Source: a virus
Strand: one strand, 5' to 3'
IMG/VR virus record: IMGVR_UViG_3300047483_000174
Span: 1-64,000 of that record
Length of the DNA: 64,000 bases
Below, in pieces: positions 56,071-64,000 of this stretch. The notes below the pieces were generated by a model, which did not search any database, was not told where the DNA came from, and saw only the letters and a program-made list of their open reading frames with translations. Made by a program: the position numbers and the translations under genes. Numbering within the stretch: the stretch's first letter is position 1; each line of letters begins with the position of its first letter.

Positions 56071-56297
56071 TCGTCCCAATCTTCTTCCTCATCTTCTGCT
56101 TCTGCGAAATGCCGTGTATGGGCAGTTTCCAAAACTTTATTATCATCAATCATATCATAGAACTCTTCCTCTGTAAAGCCTAATTCATCACAAAGACGAA
56201 CTAATGCTTCCGCAGCGGTAAGACGTTCTTTCGCTGGAATGTATGATGAAAGTGTTGCCCAGATATCTGCAACATCAATTGGACCAATAGATGCCAT
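56067..56297 (-). CDS. Acidic small protein, 76 aa
   Basis: IDVADIWATLSSYIPAKERLTAAEALVRLCDELGFTEEEFYDMIDD and acidic end (AEDEEEDWDE). Conserved in position between uvsX and uvsY in marine T4-like phages, as I recall. May regulate or mimic DNA. Function unknown. Confidence 0.65.
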   Translation of the reverse strand: MASIGPIDVADIWATLSSYIPAKERLTAAEALVRLCDELGFTEEEFYDMIDDNKVLETAHTRHFAEAEDEEEDWDE

Positions 56298-56309
56298 TTT
56301 ATTTACTCC

Positions 56310-57392
56310 TTAGTCTTGTTGTGGGTCTTCGGTTGGAGGCTCAAGTTCATTTTCTTCTGCGTCAATGTTCTTGTTATTCCATTCTTTCATGATTATGTCA
56401 AGTTTTTCGTCAGTCCAGTTCTTACGGAACTCTGAAATTACTTCGCCCGTTGAATTTGAAGTATATGCTAGTTTGTTACCAACTTTCTTTAGAAGACCTT
56501 TTGCTTCAAAGAAATCCAACAGTCCAGAGTATGGAGACATACCAGTGTCATATGGAATCTTTACTTGCACACCTTCAAATGGTTTAGCATATCGGGTTTT
56601 CATGACCTTACATGATGAACGAATGCCACGAACCTCGGAAATCTTGTTGCCATCTTCGTCTTCTTTTAGCTTTAGCTTGCGCATGGCGATAACGATAGAA
56701 GATGCATAGATGAACCCTTGACCGCCAGAGATTTTGTCGTCTGGATCGAACATATCTTGTGATGCATAGGTATGGTTTGTTGCAATCATACCAATGTTAT
56801 ATTCACCAAACATGTTCACTGAGTTTCGGACCAATGCTGCCAACGCCTTTGGCTTACGACCCATGTCGCCCTTCATATCCCCCTTGTTGAACTGGTCAAC
56901 GTCAGTTGGAGTTAGAAGCATACCAAGAGAGTCAATAACAAACAATACCTTTGGGCGTTCTTCGTCTGGTTTGTCTGCGTATTCAGCTTTGTAATCTTTC
57001 ATAAAGTCAGAAATGATTTTAGCCACATCGTCAATCATTGCTACGTTTAGTTTTAGTAGTTTTTCTGGTTCGGTGCTTACACCCAACGCATGTAGCCAAG
57101 ATTCGTCAAGTGCGTTTTCGCTGTCAATAAGAACTACGAAAATACCTTGGTCTTGAGCATTTTTTACAATGTTGCCCGATGCGATATATGACTTGCCAGC
57201 GCCAGATTCGCCAGCAAGCACGGTGACTTTTCCAAGAGGAATACCCTTGTAAAAATCACCAGAAATTAGTTTGTTCAGACAGTAGTTTCCTGTAGAAATC
57301 CATGTATCTGGGTCACGAAAACCAACGCTCATTCCTGGGACTGATTTTGTGATGCTTTTTCTAAATTTAGATACGTCAAATGCTTTTACCAT
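56310..57392 (-). CDS. uvsX: UvsX recombinase (RecA/Rad51 family)
   Basis: ATG 57392 with AAGGA upstream gives 360 residues; the longer frame lacks a site. Walker A VTVLAGESGAGKSYIAS (about 62-78), Walker B VLFVIDSLGMLLTP, loop L1 about 195-210 (GDMGRKPKALAALVRNS), then NHTYASQDMFDP and GGQGFIYASSIVIAM. The acidic C-terminus (ENELEPPTEDPQQD) fits UvsX. Drives strand exchange and recombination-dependent replication. Confidence 0.94.
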   Translation of the reverse strand: MVKAFDVSKFRKSITKSVPGMSVGFRDPDTWISTGNYCLNKLISGDFYKGIPLGKVTVLAGESGAGKSYIASGNIVKNAQDQGIFVVLIDSENALDESWLHALGVSTEPEKLLKLNVAMIDDVAKIISDFMKDYKAEYADKPDEERPKVLFVIDSLGMLLTPTDVDQFNKGDMKGDMGRKPKALAALVRNSVNMFGEYNIGMIATNHTYASQDMFDPDDKISGGQGFIYASSIVIAMRKLKLKEDEDGNKISEVRGIRSSCKVMKTRYAKPFEGVQVKIPYDTGMSPYSGLLDFFEAKGLLKKVGNKLAYTSNSTGEVISEFRKNWTDEKLDIIMKEWNNKNIDAEENELEPPTEDPQQD

Positions 57393-57415
57393 GATGGTCC
57401 TTTCAAATAAAGAAA

Positions 57416-57454
57416 GGAGCGGCAATATGTGCCGTAGTGTTGGCTTGCCGCTCC
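57416..57454 (-). terminator. Hairpin between gene 32 and uvsX
   Basis: 10-bp stem GGAGCGGCAA/TTGCCGCTCC, 19-base loop, then a T-rich stretch on the minus strand. Probably a (partial) terminator that sets gene 32 above uvsX expression. Confidence 0.65.
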
Positions 57455-57473
57455 AAGTTCAGATACAGTTGTC

Positions 57474-58496
57474 TTAGTCTGCCTTGCGCTGACGGATCAT
57501 TGCAAGGATATCAGATGCATCCTGTTTTGGCTTCGCTGGTGAAGAAACGGAAGCAGCTTTTTGTTTTACCTCGGCTTCTTCATTTGAATCAAAAGGGATG
57601 TCGTCATCCACTGGTGCTGGTGCTGATGCCTTCTTAGAAGGTGCAGCCGCCTGACCATTAGAGCCAGCACTATTGCTGGTAGATTTTGGATTGAACTCAC
57701 CAAGATCAATGCCGTATGGACGATAGAAGTTCGCCCAACGTTCTGGATCATAAAGTTCACCATCAACTGATGCTTCAAACATTTCCACCATGGCGGAAAG
57801 TTCTTCTGCATTTGGCTTCTTTGGCATGAAGTCATTTAGATCGCTTAGACCGTATTGCTCAATTGCTGCACGTTCTAGTTCGTTCAGTGAACGTTCCTTA
57901 CGCGCCCAGTTTGAGGTTCCATAGTCCGCATACTGACCATTTTGGGTTTTGATCAGACGGAAGTCAGTGCCAGCATCGTAATCAGTTGGGACTGTTTCCA
58001 TATCTGGGTCCATCAGTGCGCCCTTCAGAATTTTGAAAATCTGTGGGGAAATGATGAAACGGCGGATTGGGTTTTCTGGTGCATCCTTTTCATCAATAGG
58101 ATTGGTGACAACAAAGCCTTGGAAAATGTATGAACGCTTCTTCCAATACTGACTTGCCAGTTTTTCCATTGATGGGTCTTTATACCAAGGACGAATTTCC
58201 GCGTGAATAGGGCATTGGTCGCCCCACATTTCAACACAAGGAACTTGAATCGTGATTGGCTTGCTTTCAGCAATGCCTTTGATTCCAGAAAATGGTAGCT
58301 TGATGATTTGACGCTCACGCCAGAAAAAGTCGTTGGTCGCGTCTGCATCGGGGAGGAAACGCACAACCGCAGTGCTGTCAACTTCCATATTCCAAAATGG
58401 ATATAGAGCGTTTGAACCTTGTGATTGGTTTGCGTTATTTTCTGCTTTTTTGTCTTGTGCCAAAAGTTTCGCACGGATTTCTGCTAGTGTAGCCAT
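57474..58496 (-). CDS. Single-stranded DNA-binding protein, gp32-like
   Basis: 340 residues. The N-terminal LAEIRAKLLAQDKKAENN resembles the gp32 self-assembly domain. The core has VPCVEMWGDQCPIH, a Cys/His zinc site (C, C, H) with WNMEVDSTAVVRFLPDAD before it. The C-terminal part is Ala/Ser/Lys-rich with DDDIPFDSNEEAEV, the acidic interaction tail, then SDILAMIRQRKAD. Coats ssDNA and organises replication and recombination with UvsX. Upstream repeats may be its operator. Confidence 0.92.
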   Translation of the reverse strand: MATLAEIRAKLLAQDKKAENNANQSQGSNALYPFWNMEVDSTAVVRFLPDADATNDFFWRERQIIKLPFSGIKGIAESKPITIQVPCVEMWGDQCPIHAEIRPWYKDPSMEKLASQYWKKRSYIFQGFVVTNPIDEKDAPENPIRRFIISPQIFKILKGALMDPDMETVPTDYDAGTDFRLIKTQNGQYADYGTSNWARKERSLNELERAAIEQYGLSDLNDFMPKKPNAEELSAMVEMFEASVDGELYDPERWANFYRPYGIDLGEFNPKSTSNSAGSNGQAAAPSKKASAPAPVDDDIPFDSNEEAEVKQKAASVSSPAKPKQDASDILAMIRQRKAD

Positions 58497-58510
58497 AATA
58501 TATTTCTCCT

Positions 58511-58560
58511 GTTAGTTAGATATTAGCTAGATATTAGATTTTATGTTAGTTAGATATTAG
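58511..58560 (-). promoter_or_regulatory. Direct repeats in the gene 32 leader (possible autoregulatory operator)
   Basis: A perfect 16-base repeat, GTTAGTTAGATATTAG on the plus strand, occurs at 58511-58526 and 58545-58560; AGATATTAG occurs a third time at 58529-58537. The message would carry unstructured A/U-rich CUAAUAUCUAACUAA repeats directly before the ribosome site. T4 gp32 represses its own mRNA through such unstructured repeats, so this is a good candidate. Confidence 0.6.
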
Positions 58561-58650
58561 GTTTTCTCAACACATCTCATAACAACATGTGTCCATATTA
58601 CTTATCTTTTGAACAAAAGTCAAGCCCTAAATGCTTGATTTTGAACAAAA

Positions 58651-58678
58651 AAATGAGGCGACCGAAGCCACCTCATTT
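58651..58678 (-). terminator. Rho-independent terminator
   Basis: AAATGAGG...CCTCATTT stem with inner GC pairs and a TTCG loop on the minus strand. Closes the 774-residue gene. Confidence 0.82.
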
Positions 58679-58699
58679 TCATTCGTCCAAGAGGGCCAT

Positions 58700-61024
58700 T
58701 TACTCCATTGAATGAACGGCGTCTGCTAGTGATAGGAACAATTCATCTGGTTCGCCAGATAGTGTTGCTCCGTTGCGATACAACCCATATTCACCAGTTT
58801 GTGTTTCAATGACCTCAAACTCTTTGCCATCTGGGGTTTCTACCTCAAAACGAAGGCCACCTTCGCCACCAGCAATTTTTGAAACATAGATTGAGTATCC
58901 TTCTTTACGAAGGTCACTTACATATGATTGATAGTCTGTGTGTTCGCCAAGAGGATGTTTGTCACCCTGTTCGGCGTCAACAATATGACCATCCTTTAGG
59001 GTTACTTCCATCCAACCATTTGGCGAAATGTATTTCAATGGTTTCCAAGTAGAACGTCTTCCTTTTACAGTGCCATCTTCTACTCTGCCAATCAACTTAT
59101 CTGTGATAGGTAGAGCACTTCTTGGTGGCAGAACACGCTTTCCATTGTGAAGTTTCTTACTCAACAAGTCTTTCAATATTTCGTCGGCATGTTGAAGAAC
59201 AACCTGTTTTGCTTCTTCCGCAGAAGTTGCCAATACTGGATATGGACGTGGAGACCAATCCGCATACTTATTACGGTAATAGTTGTTCCAAATAGTGACT
59301 TCCCATACTTGTAGGTCGGAAGATGTGTCATCACCTTCTGCTTCGTTGGTTGCTTTTTTCTTTGAAGTTTTCATTGAATCTTTGGTAGATTTCATGATAG
59401 CCTTGCGAGAATCCATCTTTTCCTTGCGCTTGTTAGCAACATCCATCCATAACGAATGACTATGGAAGTTTCTACGTGAAGCGTTCTTGATTCTATTTGC
59501 GTCTGTCACACCAGCCTGACGTTTTTTTACGTCATCCTTTGCGGCATCTAAATAACGATTCTTCATATCGTCCGAAATCTCATCGATCTGTTCTGCTTCA
59601 TCAATACCAAATTCTTCAAAGACCGAATACTTTGACAATGACTCTTTTAGCATCTTGTCAAACTTCTTGTCAAGTGATTCTGCTACTTCGGCTGGCTTGT
59701 CAATCTTGGATAGTTTCAAGAAATAGGTAGCAAGTTGCATTTCTGGTTTGGTGATTGATTTTGGGTTTGTTTCTAACTTTTCTGACATATCATTCAAGAA
59801 TAGAGAAATAACCGCAGCACGGTCGTGTCCTTTGTTCTTACGGCGATGGTCTTCCGTTGTATCAACATCGACACGTGATGCCAAATCTTGGAAGGTAGAA
59901 GCCATCTTTGCGTATTGAGATTGTGGAGTGTCTTTATACTGCTGTTTGATTTTGTCAAAGTCGTATGACCCACCCGCAGAGAATGAAATTTTGTTTAGCT
60001 TCTCACCATTCTCATCTTTAGCAGAAATGATCTGCATGATGTTCTGCACCTGACCATCACGGTTGGAGCGATATTCTTCTTCGTTCACACGATGAACAAG
60101 TGGCAGAATGTCTTTCAAAGATTCTTCAAATGTTGATTTGGTGAACTTTGAAATGTATGAGTTGATTACGTCTTCTGTTATTTCTTCTTGCTGTTCGGTT
60201 TCATTCAACGCCAGAGATTCAACAAACGAAGTGTATCCACGGGAGGTTGACAGTTTAGAAATGGTTTCTTTGATTTGACCAATCTTTTTCTTTACGTTGA
60301 AAACCACATCACGGTTTGCTTCGTTGATTAGACCTTGCTTAGAAACAATGCCCATAAACTCTTTTAGTTTGTATAGGTTTTCACTCATTTCAACAATAGC
60401 TGAACCAGTGGTATCCATAGGGTTTCCGCCAGATGAAACGTGGCGAGCCATAGCGCGAGCACCAGACAAATGCTTGAATGGATATTTGAAACGTTCACCC
60501 GCATTGTTTTCGATGAAGATTGCAGAAATATTACGTGAACGAGACCCACGCTGTTCTTCATTGACTGGCGCACGGTGTCTTACGATTATTTTTGCATTTT
60601 CTAATGTCTGTCTACTTGTTCGGCTGGAACCCTCTAATGGGCTAATACTTTCAAATACATCGTCCACATTCTGCTCCTTATTTTGTTCTATTTTATAGCC
60701 ATAATGACGAGGTTCAATACGCTTTCCAAAAGTTCTAATATCAAAGTCAAGAATGTTTCGTCTTGCCAACAATTTCATGTTTTTTGATATTTTGGATACG
60801 GTTGGGTCTTCAAGTGATACGTTTTCACCCATATGAAACTTTATTTCGCCAGTGCTGTCATCAAGAAAAACCATAATGTTTGGGTCTTCAACATAGAAAT
60901 AACGTGCAGTAGTTGGGTCCGCGACACTCTTTCCGTTTTTATCATCAAACATTTGAACTTGAAGTCCATTCCCACGAATAAACTTCATTATCTTCTCTGC
61001 GATTACATTCATATTTACAGCCAT
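58700..61024 (-). CDS. Large conserved hypothetical protein, 774 aa
   Basis: Multi-part: N-terminal (VIAEKIMKFIRGNGLQVQMFDD, ARYFYVEDPNIMVFLDDSTGE), an Arg-rich part (RHRAPVNEEQRGSRSRNISAIFIENNAGERFKYPFKHLSGARAMARH), a long helical middle, a Lys-rich stretch (KKRQAGVTDANRIKNASRRNFH), then a beta-rich C-terminus (DLQVWEVTIWNNYYRNKYADW...). Conserved beside the terminase in marine T4-like phages, as I recall. Late octamer 27 bases upstream. A virion role is likely; function unknown. Confidence 0.65.
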   Translation of the reverse strand: MAVNMNVIAEKIMKFIRGNGLQVQMFDDKNGKSVADPTTARYFYVEDPNIMVFLDDSTGEIKFHMGENVSLEDPTVSKISKNMKLLARRNILDFDIRTFGKRIEPRHYGYKIEQNKEQNVDDVFESISPLEGSSRTSRQTLENAKIIVRHRAPVNEEQRGSRSRNISAIFIENNAGERFKYPFKHLSGARAMARHVSSGGNPMDTTGSAIVEMSENLYKLKEFMGIVSKQGLINEANRDVVFNVKKKIGQIKETISKLSTSRGYTSFVESLALNETEQQEEITEDVINSYISKFTKSTFEESLKDILPLVHRVNEEEYRSNRDGQVQNIMQIISAKDENGEKLNKISFSAGGSYDFDKIKQQYKDTPQSQYAKMASTFQDLASRVDVDTTEDHRRKNKGHDRAAVISLFLNDMSEKLETNPKSITKPEMQLATYFLKLSKIDKPAEVAESLDKKFDKMLKESLSKYSVFEEFGIDEAEQIDEISDDMKNRYLDAAKDDVKKRQAGVTDANRIKNASRRNFHSHSLWMDVANKRKEKMDSRKAIMKSTKDSMKTSKKKATNEAEGDDTSSDLQVWEVTIWNNYYRNKYADWSPRPYPVLATSAEEAKQVVLQHADEILKDLLSKKLHNGKRVLPPRSALPITDKLIGRVEDGTVKGRRSTWKPLKYISPNGWMEVTLKDGHIVDAEQGDKHPLGEHTDYQSYVSDLRKEGYSIYVSKIAGGEGGLRFEVETPDGKEFEVIETQTGEYGLYRNGATLSGEPDELFLSLADAVHSME

Positions 61025-61050
61025 AGTATGTGTTCCTTATTGTATGATAG

Positions 61051-61058
61051 TATTTATC
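61051..61058 (-). promoter_or_regulatory. Late promoter octamer (GATAAATA)
   Basis: Minus-strand GATAAATA 27 bases before ATG 61024, ending 2 bases before the terminase stop codon. Confidence 0.75.
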
Positions 61059-61059
61059 T

Positions 61060-62619
61060 TTAGAATACTACTGGCAGCGGGTCAAGTTCATAGCTGTCAT
61101 CGTCAAGTGTTTCGCCTAATAAGTTTTCATACTTTTCATCAAAACGAGATATGACCTGAACTTGTCTTACGCACAGCATGGTCGCACTTACCAAGTCATC
61201 GTTTTCGCCAAGTTTGGCTTCATAGCTTTTGCCACTTGCGATAAACGTTTTGAACTCTCGTATCAAGTTTTTACTCTTTGGATGCATCTTATCCGATTCA
61301 ACCCATGCCTTCAACTTCATACATGATGTAATCTTTGAGCGATGAGTTGTGGTAAATCCTTTTCTTACTGCCCGTTTTGCGCCAGCCTTCTTTGGTTCAT
61401 GTAAAAACTCACCAGGAAATAGTTCTTCGCCCATTTCTTCTATAACGATAATGGCAGCTTCACCAAGACTATTATTCTCAACGCTCCAATAAATCTCTGG
61501 TTGTTTAGCACCAAGTTCTTTTTGAGTAGAATAAATCTCTTTTAGAATTTCATGAAGTATTCGGACTTGACCTCTTACATCAGTTTTGTTATGTTGCCAT
61601 TCGGCAACTTGACGCATCTCTGGCAGACTCCAAACTTCAATCGCAGCAAAGTCTCCCCCAGTTCCCATACTTGGGTCTAGTCCGACCACATATGATACAT
61701 CCTTCTTGATACTATCGTACCAACGAATTTGGCCTGTTTTTCTAAGTGGTTCAGCACCTTGTAATGTAGCCAATTTCAAACTTGAAATGAGGGTTTCTTC
61801 TGCGGAAATAAATTCGCATCGGTGTTCGCGTCTAAAACGCTCTTCACCGACACGACCTTGTTCTTCTTTCGCCCATTGTTCGTCTCTGTCGGGATGCTTA
61901 TCCCATGTTGATAGATATGGTCGGAATCCATTCACGCCAATTTCGGTTTCGTTTCCATACTCGTCGACTCTTTTGTTTGCCCCTTGCCATATATGTGCAA
62001 ATTGGTCATCGTCTAAGTTTGGAGTAGAGGTGATGATAGCTTTACCGCCAGTGGCAAGAGTAGGAGAGATAGAAGTCCAGAACTCTGTTGCAATAGATGG
62101 TCTAACGAATGCAAATTCGTCGCAATATAGTAGAGAAATAGCCAAACCACGGCCAGTGTTTTCTGTGGTAGCTTGTGCAATGATACGAGAACCATTGTCA
62201 AATTCAATAGAACCCTTGTTGTATGACACAACTCCTGGGCGAATGAAATCTGGACATAATTCGTAAGCATAACGAATACGGTGCATGATTTCTAACGCAC
62301 CAGAACCTTTGTGTGCAGCAATGAGAATGGTTTGGTCAGGCTTGAACATTGCATACCACAACAAATATCCAGCGGCAGTGGTTGACTTGCCCATCTGTCT
62401 GCCCAACATTGATATAGAATAACGATAGTTGTGGTATGAATTTACGAGTTCAACCTGATAATCATATGCAGAATATATCAAACTTCCTTTTGTTGGATGC
62501 TGAATATAAAAATAGTTGTTCAAAAAGTAATGCGGGTCATCCATACATTTACTGAACTCCAACAACTCATTATTTGTAAATTCAGTTTTTTCGTATGCTT
62601 TTTTCGTAAGGTCGGCCAT
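61060..62619 (-). CDS. Terminase large subunit, gp17-like
   Basis: 519 residues. Walker A variant SMLGRQMGKSTTAAGYLLWY, Walker B SLLYCDEFAFV, motif III TSTPNLD. The C-terminal nuclease domain has VVGLDPSMGTGGDFAAIEVW (first Asp), WSVENNSLGEAAI and NDDLVSATMLCV (last Asp). Packages DNA into the prohead, cuts concatemers. Adjoins the upstream gene with a 1-base gap. Confidence 0.95.
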   Translation of the reverse strand: MADLTKKAYEKTEFTNNELLEFSKCMDDPHYFLNNYFYIQHPTKGSLIYSAYDYQVELVNSYHNYRYSISMLGRQMGKSTTAAGYLLWYAMFKPDQTILIAAHKGSGALEIMHRIRYAYELCPDFIRPGVVSYNKGSIEFDNGSRIIAQATTENTGRGLAISLLYCDEFAFVRPSIATEFWTSISPTLATGGKAIITSTPNLDDDQFAHIWQGANKRVDEYGNETEIGVNGFRPYLSTWDKHPDRDEQWAKEEQGRVGEERFRREHRCEFISAEETLISSLKLATLQGAEPLRKTGQIRWYDSIKKDVSYVVGLDPSMGTGGDFAAIEVWSLPEMRQVAEWQHNKTDVRGQVRILHEILKEIYSTQKELGAKQPEIYWSVENNSLGEAAIIVIEEMGEELFPGEFLHEPKKAGAKRAVRKGFTTTHRSKITSCMKLKAWVESDKMHPKSKNLIREFKTFIASGKSYEAKLGENDDLVSATMLCVRQVQVISRFDEKYENLLGETLDDDSYELDPLPVVF

Positions 62620-62620
62620 A

Positions 62621-64000
62621 TTATCCCTTGATTATACTTGACAATTTGAGAATTTGCTGCAATGATTCATTGTAAATCATCTGTCGTGTGAATATGTTTG
62701 CCGCAGTTTTTTCGTCAAACGATGTTTCGCTATCTGGTTTATAGTCATCTTCCAACAGAGGTGACATACGATCCCATACTTCTTTTTCTTCATCGCTCAA
62801 ATTATACTTTAGATATTCGTCAACGTTGTATGTGTCAAAATCACTGAACCATCCACCGTATGACCCTTTAGCTTTCTCAAAGAAGTATTTGTCATCGTTA
62901 TAGTCATCTCCATCTTCGTCCATAACAGAAACGATACCATCAATGAAATCACGAAGTCTCATTTTAGCAAGAACTTCTCCATTGTCATCTTCGGCAAACC
63001 ATAGATTTGCAGATGGAAACCCACCATACAATGCGCTGAATAGAATATCTTTCATAGCCTTCATATCTTCGTCTGAAGGTGCAGTGGCCAACACGCTTGC
63101 TTCAATCATGGCTTTACGCATATCCTCATCATATTTACTTTTTGGCATATCTTCTGCCATTGCTTTGAGTGTTCTATATTCGTTTACATCACCGTCAATC
63201 CCTAAGTCTCTTGCGATTTTTTGCAAATCTTTTTCAGTCAAGTATCTTAGAACTTCTTCGTAATCGTCAATAGATGGCTTGAAGTTTTCAGCGGCGGCTT
63301 CCTTGTCAACAAAACGATCAGAAAAGTCACCGTCCTTTATGCTTTCTTGAATATCCGCAAACTTTTCTAACATATCAAAACCAACATCTCTGGCAAAGCG
63401 AGACATGTCTCTCCATGTTTCAAGAACAACTTCCTTTTCTTCGGTTCTAACTTCATATATACTTGGAAAGTCAAGATCAGAAATAATATTACCCAACTGT
63501 TTTGGGTTCTTTTTCAGATAATCAACCAGACCTTCTGCGCCATTTCCATCCCCAGACATAACTTTACGGCGACTACTGTCTACATATAGGTCACGATGAA
63601 GTTCAACGATAGCAATACCTTCAAGACCTTGGTATTTTGTGTTTACCATCTTGACCCAATTGTTTACCGCATCCACAAACCCAGGGACGTTTGTTCCATA
63701 TACTCGGTCTTCAATGCCAAAGTATACTTTTTCGTCTGAACTATATGTGTCATAAAACGGTTTGAGTAGGACACGCCCAGTGGGGTTGTTCAGATTTTTA
63801 TCGTCGGAAGTAGTGACATAAGCAACCAACGAACCATGTTTTACATCAAGTGGAACATAATGACGATTGATACCATTCTTTAGGTTCATACAACTTGTCC
63901 ATCCACGGTCGGTTGACATACCAGCAATATCATAAGGGTGACGAGAAATTACAACAATGTATTGGCTTTTGGTTCCTTCACGGCGGCTGTCGTTGTTGAA
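62621..64000 (-). CDS. Conserved hypothetical protein (5' end outside window)
   Basis: The frame is open to the window edge: before the internal ATG at 63919 it continues upstream for 27 more codons (ISRHPYDIAGMSTDRGW is read across it), so 459 residues are seen and the start is missing. DRGWTSCMNLKNGINRHYVPLDVKHGSLVAYVT, then ...NNPTGRVLLKPF, recalls a conserved marine T4-like protein. Later the chain is acidic and helical. Same transcript as the terminase. Function unknown. Confidence 0.7.
   Translation of the reverse strand, partial: FNNDSRREGTKSQYIVVISRHPYDIAGMSTDRGWTSCMNLKNGINRHYVPLDVKHGSLVAYVTTSDDKNLNNPTGRVLLKPFYDTYSSDEKVYFGIEDRVYGTNVPGFVDAVNNWVKMVNTKYQGLEGIAIVELHRDLYVDSSRRKVMSGDGNGAEGLVDYLKKNPKQLGNIISDLDFPSIYEVRTEEKEVVLETWRDMSRFARDVGFDMLEKFADIQESIKDGDFSDRFVDKEAAAENFKPSIDDYEEVLRYLTEKDLQKIARDLGIDGDVNEYRTLKAMAEDMPKSKYDEDMRKAMIEASVLATAPSDEDMKAMKDILFSALYGGFPSANLWFAEDDNGEVLAKMRLRDFIDGIVSVMDEDGDDYNDDKYFFEKAKGSYGGWFSDFDTYNVDEYLKYNLSDEEKEVWDRMSPLLEDDYKPDSETSFDEKTAANIFTRQMIYNESLQQILKLSSIIKG

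Noticed and set aside
58511-58560. CRISPR or transposon-end impression from repeated GTTAGTTAGATATTAG
   Set aside because: Only two full copies and one partial, no spacer structure, no transposase; an mRNA operator fits better.
61706-62266. A 186-codon plus-strand open frame opposite the terminase gene
   Set aside because: Antisense shadow; the minus strand carries all terminase motifs.
1-64000. Integrase, attachment sites or lysogeny module
   Set aside because: None seen; the content is that of a lytic T4-like phage.

Overview
The window is 64 kb of a large T4-like (myovirus-type) phage genome, densely coded and almost entirely on the minus strand. The T4-type core is clear: large terminase (gp17-like), gp32-like single-strand DNA-binding protein, UvsX, a UvsY candidate, UvsW, DnaB-type helicase (gp41-like), primase (gp61-like), NrdA and NrdB, a PAAR spike protein, and late promoters of the form (G/T/C)ATAAATA. 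Several features point to an alphaproteobacterial, probably marine, host. These are a circularly permuted two-piece tmRNA of the alphaproteobacterial kind, a membrane protein resembling DUF6356, DUF1127- and DUF3563-like mini-proteins, and an alternative oxidase. The host is an inference.

Layout. 0-5.3 kb: small genes, an outer-membrane beta-barrel protein, two paralogous ADP-ribosyltransferase-like proteins and an alternative oxidase. 5.4-5.7 kb: tmRNA (tag ANENFAPVAYALAA). 5.7-7.5 kb (plus strand): an oxygenase / acetyltransferase / oxygenase operon. 7.5-14.7 kb (minus strand): a tightly coupled operon of CoA ligase, sulfotransferase, PLP aminotransferase, methyltransferase, thiolase-like enzyme, small membrane protein, radical SAM enzyme and sugar-nucleotide epimerase. 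This is the best candidate for an undescribed system. 14.8-15.5 kb (plus): five mini-genes. 15.5-28.4 kb: virion and head-associated genes. 28.4-38.1 kb: replication genes and conserved small genes, including a 203-residue protein with three DnaE-like motifs. 38.2-51.9 kb: early genes with a restriction-modification pair, further DNA methyltransferases and three homing-type endonucleases. 52.1-64 kb: nrdB/nrdA, uvsY/uvsX, gene 32, a large conserved protein, terminase and a partial gene running off the window.

How the parts fit. Two promoter classes can be read directly. Early promoters are TTGACA-17-TATACA with an invariant GAATC at a fixed place in the spacer (CGAATC in seven of eight copies). 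Late promoters are TATAAATA-like octamers just upstream of head, tail and auxiliary operons. At least eight proteins with otherwise different sequences, mostly from late operons, begin with a similar short leader (M-K/R-I/F-x-E/D-I/L..., often followed by an I/L-x-E step). It resembles T4 capsid-targeting sequences and suggests a set of packaged, possibly injected proteins, including ADP-ribosyltransferase-like, kinase-like, nucleotidyltransferase-like and nuclease-like members. The biosynthetic operon and the plus-strand oxygenase operon both carry late promoters, so their products should be made during particle assembly or before lysis. All functional statements rest on motif recognition by eye; no database search was run.
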